Source: Homarus americanus
Lineage: Eukaryota > Arthropoda > Malacostraca > Decapoda > Nephropidae
Length of the DNA stretch: 64,000 bases
NCBI RefSeq assembly: GCF_018991925.1
Contig: NW_024735503.1
Span: 2,352,907-2,416,906, forward strand
Direction: 5' to 3'
In this document: positions 11,497 through 24,296 of the stretch, piece by piece
Layout: the number at the start of each line of letters is the position of its first letter
How positions within the stretch are numbered: position 1 is the first letter of the stretch
Notes under the pieces: model-generated
Databases searched by the model: none
What the model saw: only the letters and a program-made list of their open reading frames with translations
Told to the model about the DNA's origin: nothing
Translations under genes and position numbers: made by a program

Positions 11497-13044
11497 ACAA
11501 AATAATTCACGATTCATATATACCGCACAGTTTAAGAAGCAAACTCGCAAGCTTTTGTTCAAATTATGCGACACCATCTCTACAGACAAATCCATCCACA
11601 TTCACATAACAACGTAAAAGCCGGACTTCTATAACCCTCCACGCAAAGAAAAATTTTCCTAAACCACACTCGATCTGTTTTCCCCCGGCCAACATTGTCT
11701 ACACAGAGAAGCCAATACACAATATCTCCTGAAATTGAAATCTTCCTGAGTGGCAACGATGATGCATGTGTGAACGATTCGTTTTAGAGATCCATAAATC
11801 GAGCATATGTTCTATCTCTGTGTGTCATCCTCACGTAATATCTTTCTTTATGTTGCTACATAATTCTTTCTCTTCTTCTCTGTTTCCATTTCCCTGTCAT
11901 AGTAAGTCATGTAAGTCAGTTCTGTTAATACGTATATTTGTCTGTAAAATGATGGTAGACAGTGGCAGTCTTGTGTTGCCTAAGTTTAACACTCAGACCT
12001 ACAGCAACAATAACTCACATTATGCTATAACAAGTGATACCATGGACAAGCCTCAGGGGAATCTTACCAAAAGTAAAAGACAAATAGGTCGTGAAATTTA
12101 ATTAAAGTTTAATCATAATGGATGAATATAACACTACTGTACAGAAGGAGAGAGAAGGATATATTATAGCAGTTAACGTTGGCTTATTTAAAAGGTAAAT
12201 GAACTGTAATACTGGAGTACTGTATATTTTTTCTAAGCTTTAATTTTGTATTTTATTTTCTTGTCATCTTTACGATTATCAAAATGATCAGTAAGACAAC
12301 AACAGCATTATTGTTTTGATTTTCTTATATTTATCATCACCATCTCTCTTCTTCCCTCTTCAATTTTTTCTTATTATCTTTATTAAGATGGGTTGGCGCC
12401 AGAAATGTTCTCCTCAGCAGTTTCTCTCTCATTCCTCCTCCCTCACTTCCTTGATAACTCTTACCGCCACATCATCTTACCTCCCTCACCCTCCCTCACC
12501 CTCCCCCACCCTCCCTCACCACTTTTCCATTTCTCGCCTCATTCTTCCTCATTTTTGAACACACAACTTTCATCTTTTTACAATATTTTCATATTTCTAG
12601 AACAACATTTACAATACAAAGCGTCCTTTAGGTGTCGTTTCTCTCCCATATAATAATAAACTTTGTAATTATTCTATAAAGTAACAAACTAGTCCCCATT
12701 ATTTGTTTTTCTGCTCAATATAGCAACATTATCTTTCAATTAATACAGAAGCCATTTTAAGAAATATAAAACCTTTGTACTTGTCATGGGTGGTGAGTTA
12801 CGAGCGTATGGAGCGAGGTAGAGAGTAACTAGGCAACTGGTGAGCACAGGCTGTTGTTATGATGTTATGATGCAGGTCGCTTACACAGGAGTTGTTGGAA
12901 TTGGTGTGACCCGCCGGCCAATACGAAACTTGTGATAGGTGGCCAGTGTGTCACCTGGTCTGGGAGTTAGTGGCTGTACGTGAGGCAGGTTATGAGGACA
13001 TCTGCGGCGACTCTCAAACCACCTCCTCATCTTCCTTCCTTCCT
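11494..13044. other. intergenic DNA, pyrimidine-rich in part
   Basis: The plus strand is C/T-rich at about 12340-12560, with a CCCTCACCCTCC run at 12485-12525 that creates two overlapping open frames. No gene is recognised. The 111-codon frame at 11766-12101 has no motif. Confidence 0.5.
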
Positions 13045-13167
13045 CTCACCAACAACACTTACACCCTCTCCCATCAACACTTATACACCGTCCCCACCAA
13101 CACTTATATTGTACACCGTCCCCACCAACACCTCCACCGCGCGAACACGTGTGTGTGTGTGTGTGTA
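13045..13167. repeat. CACCAACACTTATACACC minisatellite plus (GT)n
   Basis: Three to four imperfect units of about 23-25 bases (CCCACCAACACTTATACACC type), then a short GT run from 13149 to 13167. The array ends about 15 bases before the second copy of the 250-bp repeat. Confidence 0.75.
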
Positions 13168-13182
13168 TCATAAAAAATATTA

Positions 13183-13441
13183 GTTACGCACTTACAGATA
13201 CGACAGTAATAGTCTCATAATAATGTTGTTTTAAAAATTATAATAATAGGCCTAAGCTGGCTTTCACATTAGTGATTTGTGTATAAAGTCGCCAGGCAAC
13301 TATACCTGGCGTAGTGTTGTTTAATGCGTGCTGTACGAAGCACCATCTAGGGGTTGTGAATCACAACTGAAGGACTCACAGGCTTCGCTCCGGCGGTTCA
13401 TTTTGATTGCCGAAGACACGGACCTTTTGAAGTGACTGTAC
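13183..13441 (+). mobile_element. ~250-bp interspersed repeat, copy 2
   Basis: Plus-strand counterpart of 3944-4196 with the same ordered landmarks, so the two form an inverted pair about 9 kb apart. The copy runs directly into a pure TACAG pentamer tail at its 3' end; a degenerate tail is present in copy 1. A microsatellite at a fixed end is typical of non-LTR retroposons. It is non-coding, with several stops in every frame. Confidence 0.75.
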
Positions 13442-13462
13442 AGTACAGTACAGTACAGTACA
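13438..13462. repeat. (TACAG)n pentamer run
   Basis: Nearly five copies of the pentamer, forming the 3' tail of the interspersed repeat. Confidence 0.9.
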
Positions 13463-15277
13463 TCTTAACCTGTGTTGCTCGTTTGCTTCACGATGGTCAC
13501 CAGACTTCACTAGTCTCAGGGATATATTTCGATTATCTTACAACGACAACAAAAAAATTTAATTTTCAGCTTAAAATTCGAGTAGATATTCTCAACAATG
13601 GAAGGACGAGGTGATAAATATTTTAACTGAAGCTGCCGTCAGCGGGTGAGACAGAGCAGTGTAACAGAGAAGCACTGCCTCCTCCTCCTCCTCCTCCTTC
13701 GTGTAACACAGTCAAGCATAAAGATGGGTGTATGTTTTCGGCTCAGGTTTATTAAGAAGACAGAGTGTGGGAGGAGGACACCAGATATAAACCAGTTGAC
13801 CTGACACTGTGTGAGCCTCGGGTGAATACATTAAGAGACACCGCAGCTTTATGACCAGGAGGAGAAAACATGCACTCAACCTTCGCTGTATTTTACTTGG
13901 CAGAAAATAAAATAAGATATGGTATACTCGTAAACTTAGTCCGCGTAAGATAGTTCTTCCTATATTTTCGTTGTTTTCTACCGGTTTCTTATTCTATACA
14001 TCTGATAATTTGTGTATTATACTAACACCATATGTTTAAGTGGATGTCTTATGCTTACCAATTTAATGATATAATGTTTAACTTTGAAGTAATATTTTTT
14101 GGCAACACATTCTGCACCAAGGAATATCTAGAGACACATGTTCAGGTTAAAAGTTACTTCCATAAGAAAAGTTCATCCATCAGATTGTGGCTGAATTACC
14201 TGAACCGTAGTTGTATGTTAATAATTTAAACGTCAGAAATATATTATCACCGTAGTCAGTGTAGGTCAGTGTTATAACAACTGCAGGGATAAGAGACTTC
14301 AAAACACGTCTGTGAAAGTAAAATATTTTCACAAGAGAAAGTCGTTAAAACATTCTCTCGAAACTTAAGAACAATCTGGTTCAATTGGCTGTCAGTTCCT
14401 GTTGACAGTTCCACGTCGGCAATCACTGGGGAATGTGAGTTAGCTCAAATTTTATTGTTTCGGTAAACTCAGTAAAGACGTTTCGAAATACAGCGAATAC
14501 TGAAGCAAACGCTGATTGTCGCCCATGTTACCAGAGATGTCCTGTTCGTAATTATTACCATATAAGAGTTTGTACCAAAAAAAACCCGAAACGTTTATGT
14601 AAGAGAAATAAAATATGGTATTATTAGCAACGAAATTGACTAAGTGTGACCCTGTTGCTCATCTTATGACCATGATATTTGTCGGAGTATTTTTTAATTT
14701 TTCCATATCATGTCTATTGTATGCCTGTACCAAGCAATTCAGTATTCCTCAATTAAAAAAGAAAAGTTCTCACCTTACCATCAAATCAAACAACAACCTA
14801 ATTATACCGGCCGTAGGTTGGTACCCGGAATATCCTCATGTACTGACGTGGCCACCATCACCAAGGCAACGATAAGTTCTCATACACAACAAGACAGTCA
14901 GAGTGTAACAGTAAAAGTTCTGATTGATCTAGTGCCTTGATTAAAGCCACAATCATAGTGACGCTCTGAACTATGAAGACAATGTTCGTATCGCTTACTG
15001 GAGAACATAACAGAGAACTCACATTGAAAACATACTCCAAGAACAATACCCTCTAGTCTTGTCATAAAATGTAACAATCATTCACCTTATCTTACTGTGT
15101 CTAAAATCATTCAAGATTATGTTAACATTTACTACAGAAAGCTGATCCGGCCAGAGACTTTCTGCTGACCTATACTATTATCCAGTTCTTTCCTCTTTGT
15201 TTTCTTAAGTGTCTGACAGTTACAGCCAACTTGGTGATGTAGTATAAGTCTTATTCAACATGACGTGAAGATTGTGC

Positions 15278-15278
<1 letters not shown>
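13463..15278. other. intergenic DNA, no gene seen
   Basis: Contains a short (CTC)n run at 13678-13699. Open frames at 14032-14229 and 14615-14940 are AT-rich and lack motifs. Confidence 0.5.

Positions 15279-15325
<47 letters not shown>
15279..15325. repeat. (AAT)n microsatellite
   Basis: About 15 uninterrupted trinucleotide units. Confidence 0.95.
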
Positions 15326-15326
<1 letters not shown>

Positions 15327-17411
15327 GTTGAAATTAAAACAGAAAAAAATAATTATTTGTAGATATTTCAGATTGCTTTAGTATTAATATTCTGAAAAAT
15401 TACAAAACTCTATACTTGTAAACACTGGACCGAAAACTAACACTAGTAAGTCTGGTGTGTGAGGGTAAACAGTTTATCTTCAGTGAGACAATCAGCCCTC
15501 CGTCTTACCCCTGGTGAATCTGATAGTATTCCCTGCTACTCCTGGTAATATGTACACTATGCACCACAACCTACTCTTGTTTCAAATTTTTCGCAGCGTC
15601 GACGTTTACTTGAGATTAATATTCTCGCCTTTCTTTCCTCAAGCAATTTTTATTTTGCGTCAGTATCTTTTATGTATTTATTGAATTAAATTATCAGGGT
15701 AAGTGAGATAGTTCATGTTTTCAAGGCTTCAAGAGACATGGGAATAACTTATACAGTCTTGGGAATTTTGTATGACCAAAACAACTTCTAGTGAACCTCA
15801 ATCAGGGCCCAAGAGCAGACCGTTTGACCTTATGTTATATAAAGTTCCTGGGTGGTCAGTTTATCCCAACCACTATTACAACGCCTGTATCAGCACTTCC
15901 TGGGACAATATGGCTTTAGTCACTATGGTAATCAGAATGAAGTGAAAGTCTCTTAGATAAACCACTACTGACACCACACATTAAACCAATAACTTAATGC
16001 TATTTTCCTCTCCCTAAAGACAAGATAGTGCTGTAGTATCGTGTTCATCAGATATTGGAATTTTCAGTTATTATTTGAGAAGTAAAAGTTGATTTTGAAC
16101 AACTATGAACTTGACATGTGAAATTCTGACCCCCAAAATCAACAGCCATGTCTTCTCCCTCAGTGCAAGGTACACCATTAGGTTCATCTAAGTGGGACAT
16201 GTCAAGCTACGATTCGCCAGACAAAAATATCAAATAACGAAATACTAACAACAACAGAACCGAATACCATTACCATCAACAACAGTAACAGTATGTAACG
16301 GTAAAAAGTACCACAAAATTCTTGTGTCAAAACTGGCTGAAGCATTGATACGAAAATGGAGTAATTTACTATAGTTAGCAGAAGAGAGACAGGGCTGGGG
16401 TACGGTATAAACTTCTTTTACAACTTATTATCTTTCGTTATATATATATATATCTATATCTCGCACTTTGGGCACCATAGTCAAGGCGTTGGGACAGAAA
16501 ACTGATTTCCGGCGGTTCTCTGATGGTTTCAATTTACCTTGGGTTAAACTAGTTCATAAAGTTGGGAGTTTTTCCCAGACGCCAAAAGTTCCTGATCCTA
16601 TTGGAACAAAGTGGTTCACATTTTCACATCCTCTTTACCTGGGAGTCCCAGGAGTTTCTCCCTTGATAACCTGCAGAGGTAGGGATTAGCCGAGTTAAAG
16701 GCCCCAGTACAGTACACTACCCAGTCTTGCCAAGCGTGTAAACGATGTCCTCATTTATAGCTTTATTTGGTTTTTTTCTTGGCTTTCCAAGTGATTTCTC
16801 AGGTACTTTTTAAGCTGGGAAGCTGGAATTCTGAACACAATTGTGAGGAAGTACATTAGGAAAAACGTGTTTACTTTTTTCTTACACATTGTACTGTACG
16901 AGTACACCGCCTGGGGGGCTCCTTCAGTCCTCCAGGTGTTACGAGAAGTGCGGGGCGATGTACAATGAACGTACACATACCTGTTCATCATTTGTTCAGA
17001 CAAGGTTGTCAACCTATAGAGACACATCTGACGTCACCAATTCTGAAAAGACAAGGTTGTATGTCTGTTAAGCACTGGTGGGACGTGTTTATTTTCAGAG
17101 ACACCAATGTCGGTGTAGGATGTGGAACTTAATTACCCCCATTTCGATGTCTTCCACATTATGAGCCTCTGGAGTCTCCTCATTAGTTCACTGAGCTCAC
17201 TAAGCCACCACGGGAAGAGGAGAAAACAGTTTAAGTGCCACAATAAAACATTAATCTTCCCCAATATTTTGTCAGATTTAACTCCAGAATCCCGAAAATA
17301 CAAATTAACATCAGAAAAATACAACGACGTGTGTTGGGGGAGCAAAATAAACTTGTTAAAACTGTCTTGGTTAAATTCTCTGAGAGTAGAGGCATGTTGA
17401 GTGTAAATTTG
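15326..17411. other. intergenic DNA, no gene seen
   Basis: Short TA run at 16440-16453. The 73-codon plus-strand frame at 16468-16689 is not repetitive but has no recognisable domain. The frames at 16755-17400 are short and low in coding character. Confidence 0.45.
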
Positions 17412-17590
17412 TAGTGCAGGTGTGTAGAGTGCAGGTGTATAAAGTACAGGTGTATAGAGTGCAGGTGTGTTGAGTACAGGATAGGTGCGTACAGTGCAGG
17501 TGTGTTGAGTACAGGTCAGGTGCGTACAGTCCAAGTATGTGTAGGGTGTAACTAGGTTGAGTGCGGGTGTGTTAAGTGTAGGTGTGTATT
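17412..17590. repeat. 15-17-bp minisatellite
   Basis: Imperfect units of GTGCAGGTGTGTAGA type with length changes between 15 and 22 bases. It creates part of a 133-codon minus-strand open frame that is not a gene. Confidence 0.85.
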
Positions 17591-17695
17591 ATGCAGAGTG
17601 CAGAGATGTAAGGTATAGTTTTGTAATTATATAGTGTGCTAGTGCTACAATGGAGGTACAGGGGTGTATCATGTGTGCATATTGTGTAGGGCATA

Positions 17696-17968
17696 GTGGT
17701 CCAGTGTGTGGGGGGGGGTTATTGTGGTCAAGGGTATAGGTGTATAGGGCATACTGGTCCAGGGTACATGTGTGCAGGTTATAGTGGTCCAGGTTACAGG
17801 TGTGGGGGTTATAGTGACGCAGGGTACAGGTGTGGAGGGCATAGTGGTCCAGGGTACAGATGTGGAGGGCATAGTGGTCCAGGGTATAAATGTGTGGGGT
17901 ATATGTTTACTATGTTTGCTGGGTACAGGTGTGTAGGGTACAGGTGTGTAGGGTACAGGTGTGGATGA
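17696..17968. repeat. 30-bp minisatellite
   Basis: Units of about 30 bases around ATAGTGGTCCAGGGTACAGG, with the last part collapsing to a 15-base GTAGGGTACAGGTGT unit. It gives open frames on both strands with a 10-residue period. Confidence 0.9.
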
Positions 17969-18613
17969 TATAGGTTTGAAGATTAAGATTACGTTCCATG
18001 TCATTAGGTCCCTGAATCACGCCCAGGGAAGTGAGGGTGGTGAAGTGTAAGTCCCGGCTACCCTGTCTTCTTCTCTCGTAGATAAAAGACTTACTGTGCA
18101 TTATACTGTATCTGTAATGCGCAGAACTGTCCGTTAGTTTGTGACCTACTTTCATTTTTTTTTAATTTCCACCTTGATTAATGATCCTTCTCGCTTATTT
18201 ATTTTTCTAAGTTACCTCCTCCGTTACCCGTTGTAGTCTTCTCCATTTACTTAATGCAATGAGCCTCCAGAGATTGTTTCACTGTTATTTCCCTTTAAAC
18301 CCCTTGAGAATAAAACCAGAATCCCACCTTACTTCATGACGGCAACTTTTTCATTATGTTTGATTCTCCAATATTCTCTTCACTTTGGATTTAAACAAAA
18401 AAACTATTTCTGAATCTAAATTGTTTATTTTAAATTCTATAAAATCAAATTACCTGGAAACGTTCCCTGCTAAAATGTAGAATGTTCCAATTAAACTTGC
18501 CGACAAACATGTAAACAGTGCCTGGGTCCTGGAAGCTCACTAAAGTTTCTAAATATGTTTTATTTTAGATTCTGGTTAACTCCGCATTAATTAACCCATG
18601 TTTGGAATATCAA
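17969..18613. other. intergenic DNA, no gene seen
   Basis: AT-rich sequence without long open frames. Confidence 0.55.
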
Positions 18614-18743
18614 GATGGCAGTGTCCAAGGTGGCAGTGTCCATGGTGGCAGTGTCCATGGTGGCAGTGTCCATGGTGGCAGTGTCCATGGTGGCAGTGTC
18701 CATGGTGGCAGTGTCCATGGTGGCAGTGTCCATGGTGGCAGTG
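18614..18743. repeat. 15-bp minisatellite, about nine units
   Basis: The unit is GTCCATGGTGGCAGT, nearly identical in all copies, so the array is young or well homogenised. Each unit carries CCATGG. It encodes a five-residue repeat in several frames on both strands, which explains open frames of 66-93 codons. Confidence 0.95.
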
Positions 18744-19759
18744 GCCGGACCAGACATAGCCTCTTGGTAGTTTTGTCTGCCTCATTTCCAACGACTATCT
18801 CCCAAAACAACTTATTCTCCCGAAGTGTGAGTTTATATTATTGTTTGATCTCTCTCTCTCTCTCTATAGTGTTTCCTGGGTAAATTTACTCCAGTGTACG
18901 AGCGAGAAAATACAGCATGGCAGAGTAATATCATCAGCCTGTGGGGGAATTAGACACATTTTTCAGGAATTACAGACATAAATACTGCGGTATCGAGTTG
19001 TAAAAGTGTATTGCTGTAGTAAAAGTTAGCGAGTGAATTACAGACACGTTTATTGCCTGAATAAACTGTGTTTATATGACATAACATGTTGCAATCTATG
19101 ATTGTCATCAGCAGACGACAATCACTTGTTTACAACAGTAATGGGCAATAGCGTAATTGTTTAAATGTGAAAATAGGAAGCAGAAAATATAATAAATATA
19201 ATTGTGTATTTGTAGATTAAGTAAAACTGGAAGTGAAACAATTTATAACCCGGTCACGTGACAACCCACCCGCCCGGGGAAGACTTGAGGAATTAGAGGC
19301 ATTGTGAGCAGGCCACAGAAGGAGGCCAGAGCCAGGCTAGTGGGACGACCTATGGGTCTTTTCTGGGGTGCAAGCACATCTACATGTCAAATTTTAGAAC
19401 TCTTATCTTCAAAACTGTTGTCGGAGATTACGAACAGACAAACAAACAAAAACATAGACACTGCCCTTTATACATATAAATTAAACGGATGAACAGATAA
19501 GCAGTACGTAAATACCTTCAACAACTTCCTGTTGTGTAAACACTGAAACTGACGCAGCACTAAGGTGTGCGAGGGAGCATAAAGTTGGTGATGACTAATG
19601 AATGAAGAATACGACTGTACCTTAGTGTAGGCTGAGGCTTGAACAAACATTGATGGAACCAAACTTTAATACAAAGAAATAGATCTTTCGAGAAGTGTAG
19701 CGAGGACTGTGATGAAGTGAAGTCCTGTGACAAAGTGCAGGAGTTTGTGAGAATTATCC
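18744..19759. other. intergenic DNA, no gene seen
   Basis: Short CT run at about 18850-18866. No recognisable gene; open frames are 60-65 codons. Confidence 0.55.
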
Positions 19760-19985
19760 GCAGTGGACTTCGTCGGCAGTGAACGCTCTCTACAGTAGAC
19801 CCTGCCTGTGTTGAACACATCCCGTAGTGGAACCTGTCTGTGTTGAACACTCTTTATCTCAACTGAACACTGGACCAGCTCATAACGGCATTATGGATAC
19901 TTCCTGCCAGCAGTGAACGTTGCCTATAGTGGTCCCTGCGGGGAGTAAACACTTTATACTCTGCCTGTAGTGGGCAACTTTTTTT
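19760..19985. repeat. degenerate ~34-bp tandem repeat
   Basis: Recurring CCTGCCTGTGTTGAACAC and GTAGTGGAACCTG motifs at irregular spacing through this segment. The array is old and partly decayed. Confidence 0.55.
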
Positions 19986-21315
19986 AAGTAACTCTACTGT
20001 GTTGAAGATCCGAGTAATGACACTTTCAAGGAGTTGTTATAACCGTCACAAGTATCATGAAGCGTTATCACTGCAATGTTTTGACAGCTGAAGAAAAACA
20101 ATATATGACAACTCTTATTACCATAGTTAAATAGTAAGGCTCAAATCTTCTACAATTTTATGATTTTCATCGAAATTATTACTGATGTGAACAATCATAG
20201 AAATCCTAATATGAAGAGAATTCTCGAATTATCTTTCATGTAAATATTCATTAATGTTTCCAAAAGAAATTTGAATGGGGGTAGGAAGTGGCCACTCAGG
20301 CGTTACCAGTCAAGAATAGAATCCTTCGCCGGGAAAACAACAATAGGACGAATTTCGCAGCTGCATTCACGAAGCGGGGATGGCCTCCGAACGTCAAGTA
20401 ATTGTGTCATAATTTTTACCAGAGTCACGTGGATGAGCATGAAGCTGTAAGGCGGAGTAGCAGACACGACGGATGGATGACGTGGTACAAAATTTGGCAG
20501 AAAATATCGCGTCTGAGAGGCAGCTACAAAACGTTGCTACTTGTGAAGCATTACATTACATGTGTTCATTTTGCCTCATTTATTCTAATGTTTTTTTCAG
20601 TCACATCACATTCCTCTGTTGGTCACTTTTTATAACCTTGTTCACACAATATTATCTTCACGTTGACTAAATAATGACCAAACGCTGTTGTATACATGTA
20701 GACACGGCCTCCCTACACCACCCACAGGTATCTGTCATCATCTCGTTGGGATCATCTCCTCATTGTCGAGTACACTGTCGAGTGTTAATAGATGTGACAT
20801 TAAAGTATTAGTTATAGCACCTCATACACGGATAGGCTCAGGGTGTTGGGGATGAGATACTACTGTGGTAGTGTTTACCAAGATGATGGCCTAGCCCCTC
20901 TTTTACTGTAATAAGGATATCGATATATCTACCACCTTCATACACCTGTAAGCACAAAAATCTTCTTTGTGTTTCTCAGTGGCGAAAATTATAATGTTAA
21001 CTGTATTCTCAAACAACAGAGAACAAGTTGCCAAGTGAGTCAACATTCTTATAAAGTACAAATATCAAAGTCTAGCCAAGTTCCACCACTTACAGAAGAC
21101 TATACTATCAACCTGTGACAGTACTTGCTTTAATATAAAGTGGGAGATTTTCCGCAATATCAAACTGAATATAAATTTTTTGTAAAATATCTATACCACA
21201 TATCTGCCGTGTGAGGTTTTCTGATATTATTCTGCCGTCGGTAACAGCACACTGTACGGGTGTAGAAATCCAATCGACTTATACATTCTGAAATGCATGG
21301 AATCTCGTACAGCCA
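19986..21315. other. intergenic DNA, no gene seen
   Basis: Two overlapping plus-strand frames at 20402-20670 lack family motifs. Nothing else seen. Confidence 0.5.
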
Positions 21316-21465
21316 CAGCAGGGTGCTCCCTGGTCTACCCCTATTTACATGAGGCAGGGTGCTTCCTGTCCTACCCCTAGTTACCTGAATCGGGTTGTTC
21401 CCTGGTCTACCCCTAGTTACCTGACCCAGGGTACTCTCTGGCTCACTCCCTACAAGTACCTGTGG
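21316..21465. repeat. ~36-bp minisatellite, about four units
   Basis: Units of GGGTGCTCCCTGGTCTACCC type followed by CTAGTTACCTGA. The last unit is strongly diverged. Confidence 0.75.
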
Positions 21466-22790
21466 CATCGCTTTTTCTTAATAAATGACACAGAGATCAA
21501 ACATTGTCACATCTATTCCTTTGACATATTTGAAGAAGGATTTTTGTGTTTGTTGTTGGTTATGTGATACAGGAAAACAATCGGTGGTAGGAATTTCCAA
21601 ATAGTGTTTGTCTGGAGTATAAAGGAATTCTGGTAGGTAGGGTTCTGAAAAATGGCATATTGACAACAAAGATGCTCACCCTATAGCTCGTCAGTACAGT
21701 AACTCCAGAATAGGGAAGGCAACAAGATATATACCCACTGTGAATGGACATGATAGAAGCTTTATAAAGACGTTGATTGTTTTGACCACATTTTCTACAC
21801 AGAATCAGGAAGTGATACACCACAACACCCAGGAGAAATATGACACTAATATTACATTTAACACCTTAGACAGACATTTTATTTTCTCTTTCACCGGTCC
21901 AACTATTCCTTGACTCCATAATGGTATTTTTATTATCCATTCTCTACTCATAACTGTCCGACACATCAGCCTCTTCATCCTGTCTTCCATGTTTCATTAT
22001 AATCTCCAAGTCAATGTCTGTCTGTCTGTCTGTCAGTCCCTATCTCTCTCCCCGCTCCTAGTACCAATCAACTATTCCCCTCCCATCGCCTCATGACCCA
22101 CAGCGACAGCCCATTCAGGAGGCTTATGACAAGATCCAATCTTTCCAAATTCCTAGATTTCTCGTCTCCGTTGTGTTATAGGCCACCACCCAGCGGTTAT
22201 TCTCACAATATTACTCATTCTCTCGCTGCTTTGGAGACTACTTTCTTAATTTATGGAACCAGACTTAAAGAATACAAATATCGTGATCTAGCATAACTAT
22301 TGTAAGGGAAGGTGGGCGACATTTTGGGGAACTTTATGGGCGCCATGATGAGTAAGGGAGGGGGGGGAGGGGCGAGTCTTTCCTGAGGTCGACCTTCGCC
22401 TTTTGTTATTCTAGGTCGACCTTCCTCCATGACCAGATTAGAACACAGAGAAAAAGGTTCTTAATGTTACAATAAAGTGATTTTGGTTAAGGGATAACAA
22501 GAAAATGGCGAAGAGAAAGTGAGATTGTACACCCGAGAATAAATGTTGATTGCCGTACATATATTCTTCCGGTTATATAGGAGTATTAATGTATACCCTG
22601 GCACCATACCTCTGCAACACTGACACTATTCACCATTTGTCTCACTACCACTATTCTTCGCCACGTCTCCATCATTCACAAGTCACATAAGTTGTTTTCT
22701 GTTCTTATATTGTCGCCACTTTTCCCTTTATTTACTTCTGTTCCTTCATATACGATTTATGGTAACTTCCAAACTTTCCCTCCACAGAGA
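21466..22790. other. intergenic DNA, no gene seen
   Basis: Contains a (CTGT)n run at 22016-22036, a G-run at 22357-22372, and the palindromic AGGTCGACCTTC twice, near 22387 and 22413. No gene recognised. Confidence 0.5.
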
Positions 22791-22945
22791 AGTACTACCT
22801 CAGTCCCCTTCGCCCCCATCACCTCAGCCCCCACCACCTCAGCCCCCTCCCAGCCCCCCACCTCAGCCCCCATCCACCTCATCCCCCACCACCTCAGCCC
22901 CCACCACCTCAGCCCCCATCACCTCAGCCCCCATCCCCTTAGTTT
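22791..22945. repeat. 15-bp C-rich minisatellite
   Basis: Units of CACCTCAGCCCCCAC with length variants. It produces proline-rich open frames of 116 and 74 codons on the plus strand that I do not regard as genes. Confidence 0.9.
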
Positions 22946-24197
22946 CTCTTGCCCTAAATACCTCTCACTTCTCTCTTTCTTGACGTTAGATCACGTTCAT
23001 CATCAAACATTCAAATGCTTCTTCCTTTATCTCTGTCAATGAAGAAATAATGAAATGTTGATGTTGTAATGTTAAACTGTACTTCAACATAGAGCTCAGT
23101 AAGGTGTTGGAACGTTCACCAGAGGATAGACCAAACAATTTCGAGTACAGGTGTCCGCAGGTTTACAGTTTAATGCCTCAACACCTGGGTCTGTATATTA
23201 ATGAACAGGTAATTTTGTATATTTTCCCCGTCTCTATTACAGCCAAAGTATGTTACTCGTGCAAGAAAAGTTGGTGATTGACATTTCAGTCAACCGTGAG
23301 GATGACGTCATAGGAAAACCAGAGAGATCAAAGGAATGATTTCACGAACCTGACATCTCTTATTGGCTGCTTGTTTGTCCTTTGCTCTCACAATATTGCT
23401 GTCTGTCTGTCTGTCTGTCTCTTATTGGGTGTATCATTACTGTACTTTACCATGATCGCCACTTCCTAAAGACTGTTGCTCAGCGTCACTGAAATTATAT
23501 ATTTTTTTTTTGCGAGAGGCTGCTGTAATCTACTAAATTAAATTTCCATTGACTTATTTCTTTATACGAAACAATATTTACCAACAGATGGCTGCGTCAG
23601 TGGTTTTGTATTTCACTTTATCGCTGACGAAGAATATCTGTCAGTGACCGAAAAAGATACATATTTGCACCAGCTGACACAGCACTACAGGTGTTATCTG
23701 ATTTTTAAACCGTCCAGAGTTAAGTTAGTAATTTACCAGACGACGCACGAGTACACCCACCCCTAGATGATAGGCTGGACCTTGGGTGTAACACTCACTC
23801 TCACCACCTTATTCATTTTAATAGACCGCAACAGGTTTTCTTCCATTACTTGTTAATACATGTAACCCAACTCAGAATAACTAAAGGACTAATTTACTAT
23901 ATAAAAGAAGTTCCTTGATATACAGCTACCATTGTTAGTTTATGAATGTAGGGTAACAGACTTTTTAAGGAAGTAAAACAAATTTGAGATAAACTTTTGT
24001 TGTTGAAAGTTCTCAAACTTTCCTCGACATCTGTTAGGCGATCCAGGAGAACTCTCGTCAGAACCTAAAGAATACAGGACAACAAACTTTAAACAAGAGC
24101 GGAAGTCAGTGCATTTAGAGTTTCGTGAAAGTATTGTGAAAATGCCAGGCCCTCTGATGGTACCACCAAAATATCTCAGCAAAATTTTATCCCTTAC
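22946..24197. other. intergenic DNA, no gene seen
   Basis: (CTGT)n at 23398-23421. The remainder has no long open frame except the downstream part of the minus-strand frame described at 24198-24296. Confidence 0.5.
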
Positions 24198-24296
24198 TAA
24201 GTTCGCCGTCTCCAGTGTGCCGTGAAAAAAGTTTGGTGAACCCACTTTTCCCGTGTTAGTGGCCTCCGAGCTCTCCTGCTGGACACCACTGGCCAT
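24198..24296 (-). CDS. candidate first coding exon (33 codons)
   Basis: I do not recognise the protein. On the minus strand an ATG in a good context (GACATGG) opens a frame starting MASGVQQESSEATNTGK. After 33 codons the sequence reads TTA followed by GTAAGG, a fair 5' splice site, so the exon would end at 24198 in phase 0. The unspliced frame runs on to 23940 (118 codons), but its later part is AT-rich and less protein-like. By hand count, third positions in the 33 codons are about 64 percent G or C, against 52 and 48 percent at the first and second, whereas the surroundings are AT-rich. Just upstream, TTTCCGGTTGTG contains an ETS-type TTCCGG core, as found near start sites of some broadly expressed genes. 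No TATA box is seen. The partner exons cannot be identified. It could also be chance. Confidence 0.33.

Noticed and set aside
22692..23042. Proline/threonine-rich mucin-like 116-codon frame
   Set aside because: Made by the 15-bp C-rich array; nothing coding-like on either side.
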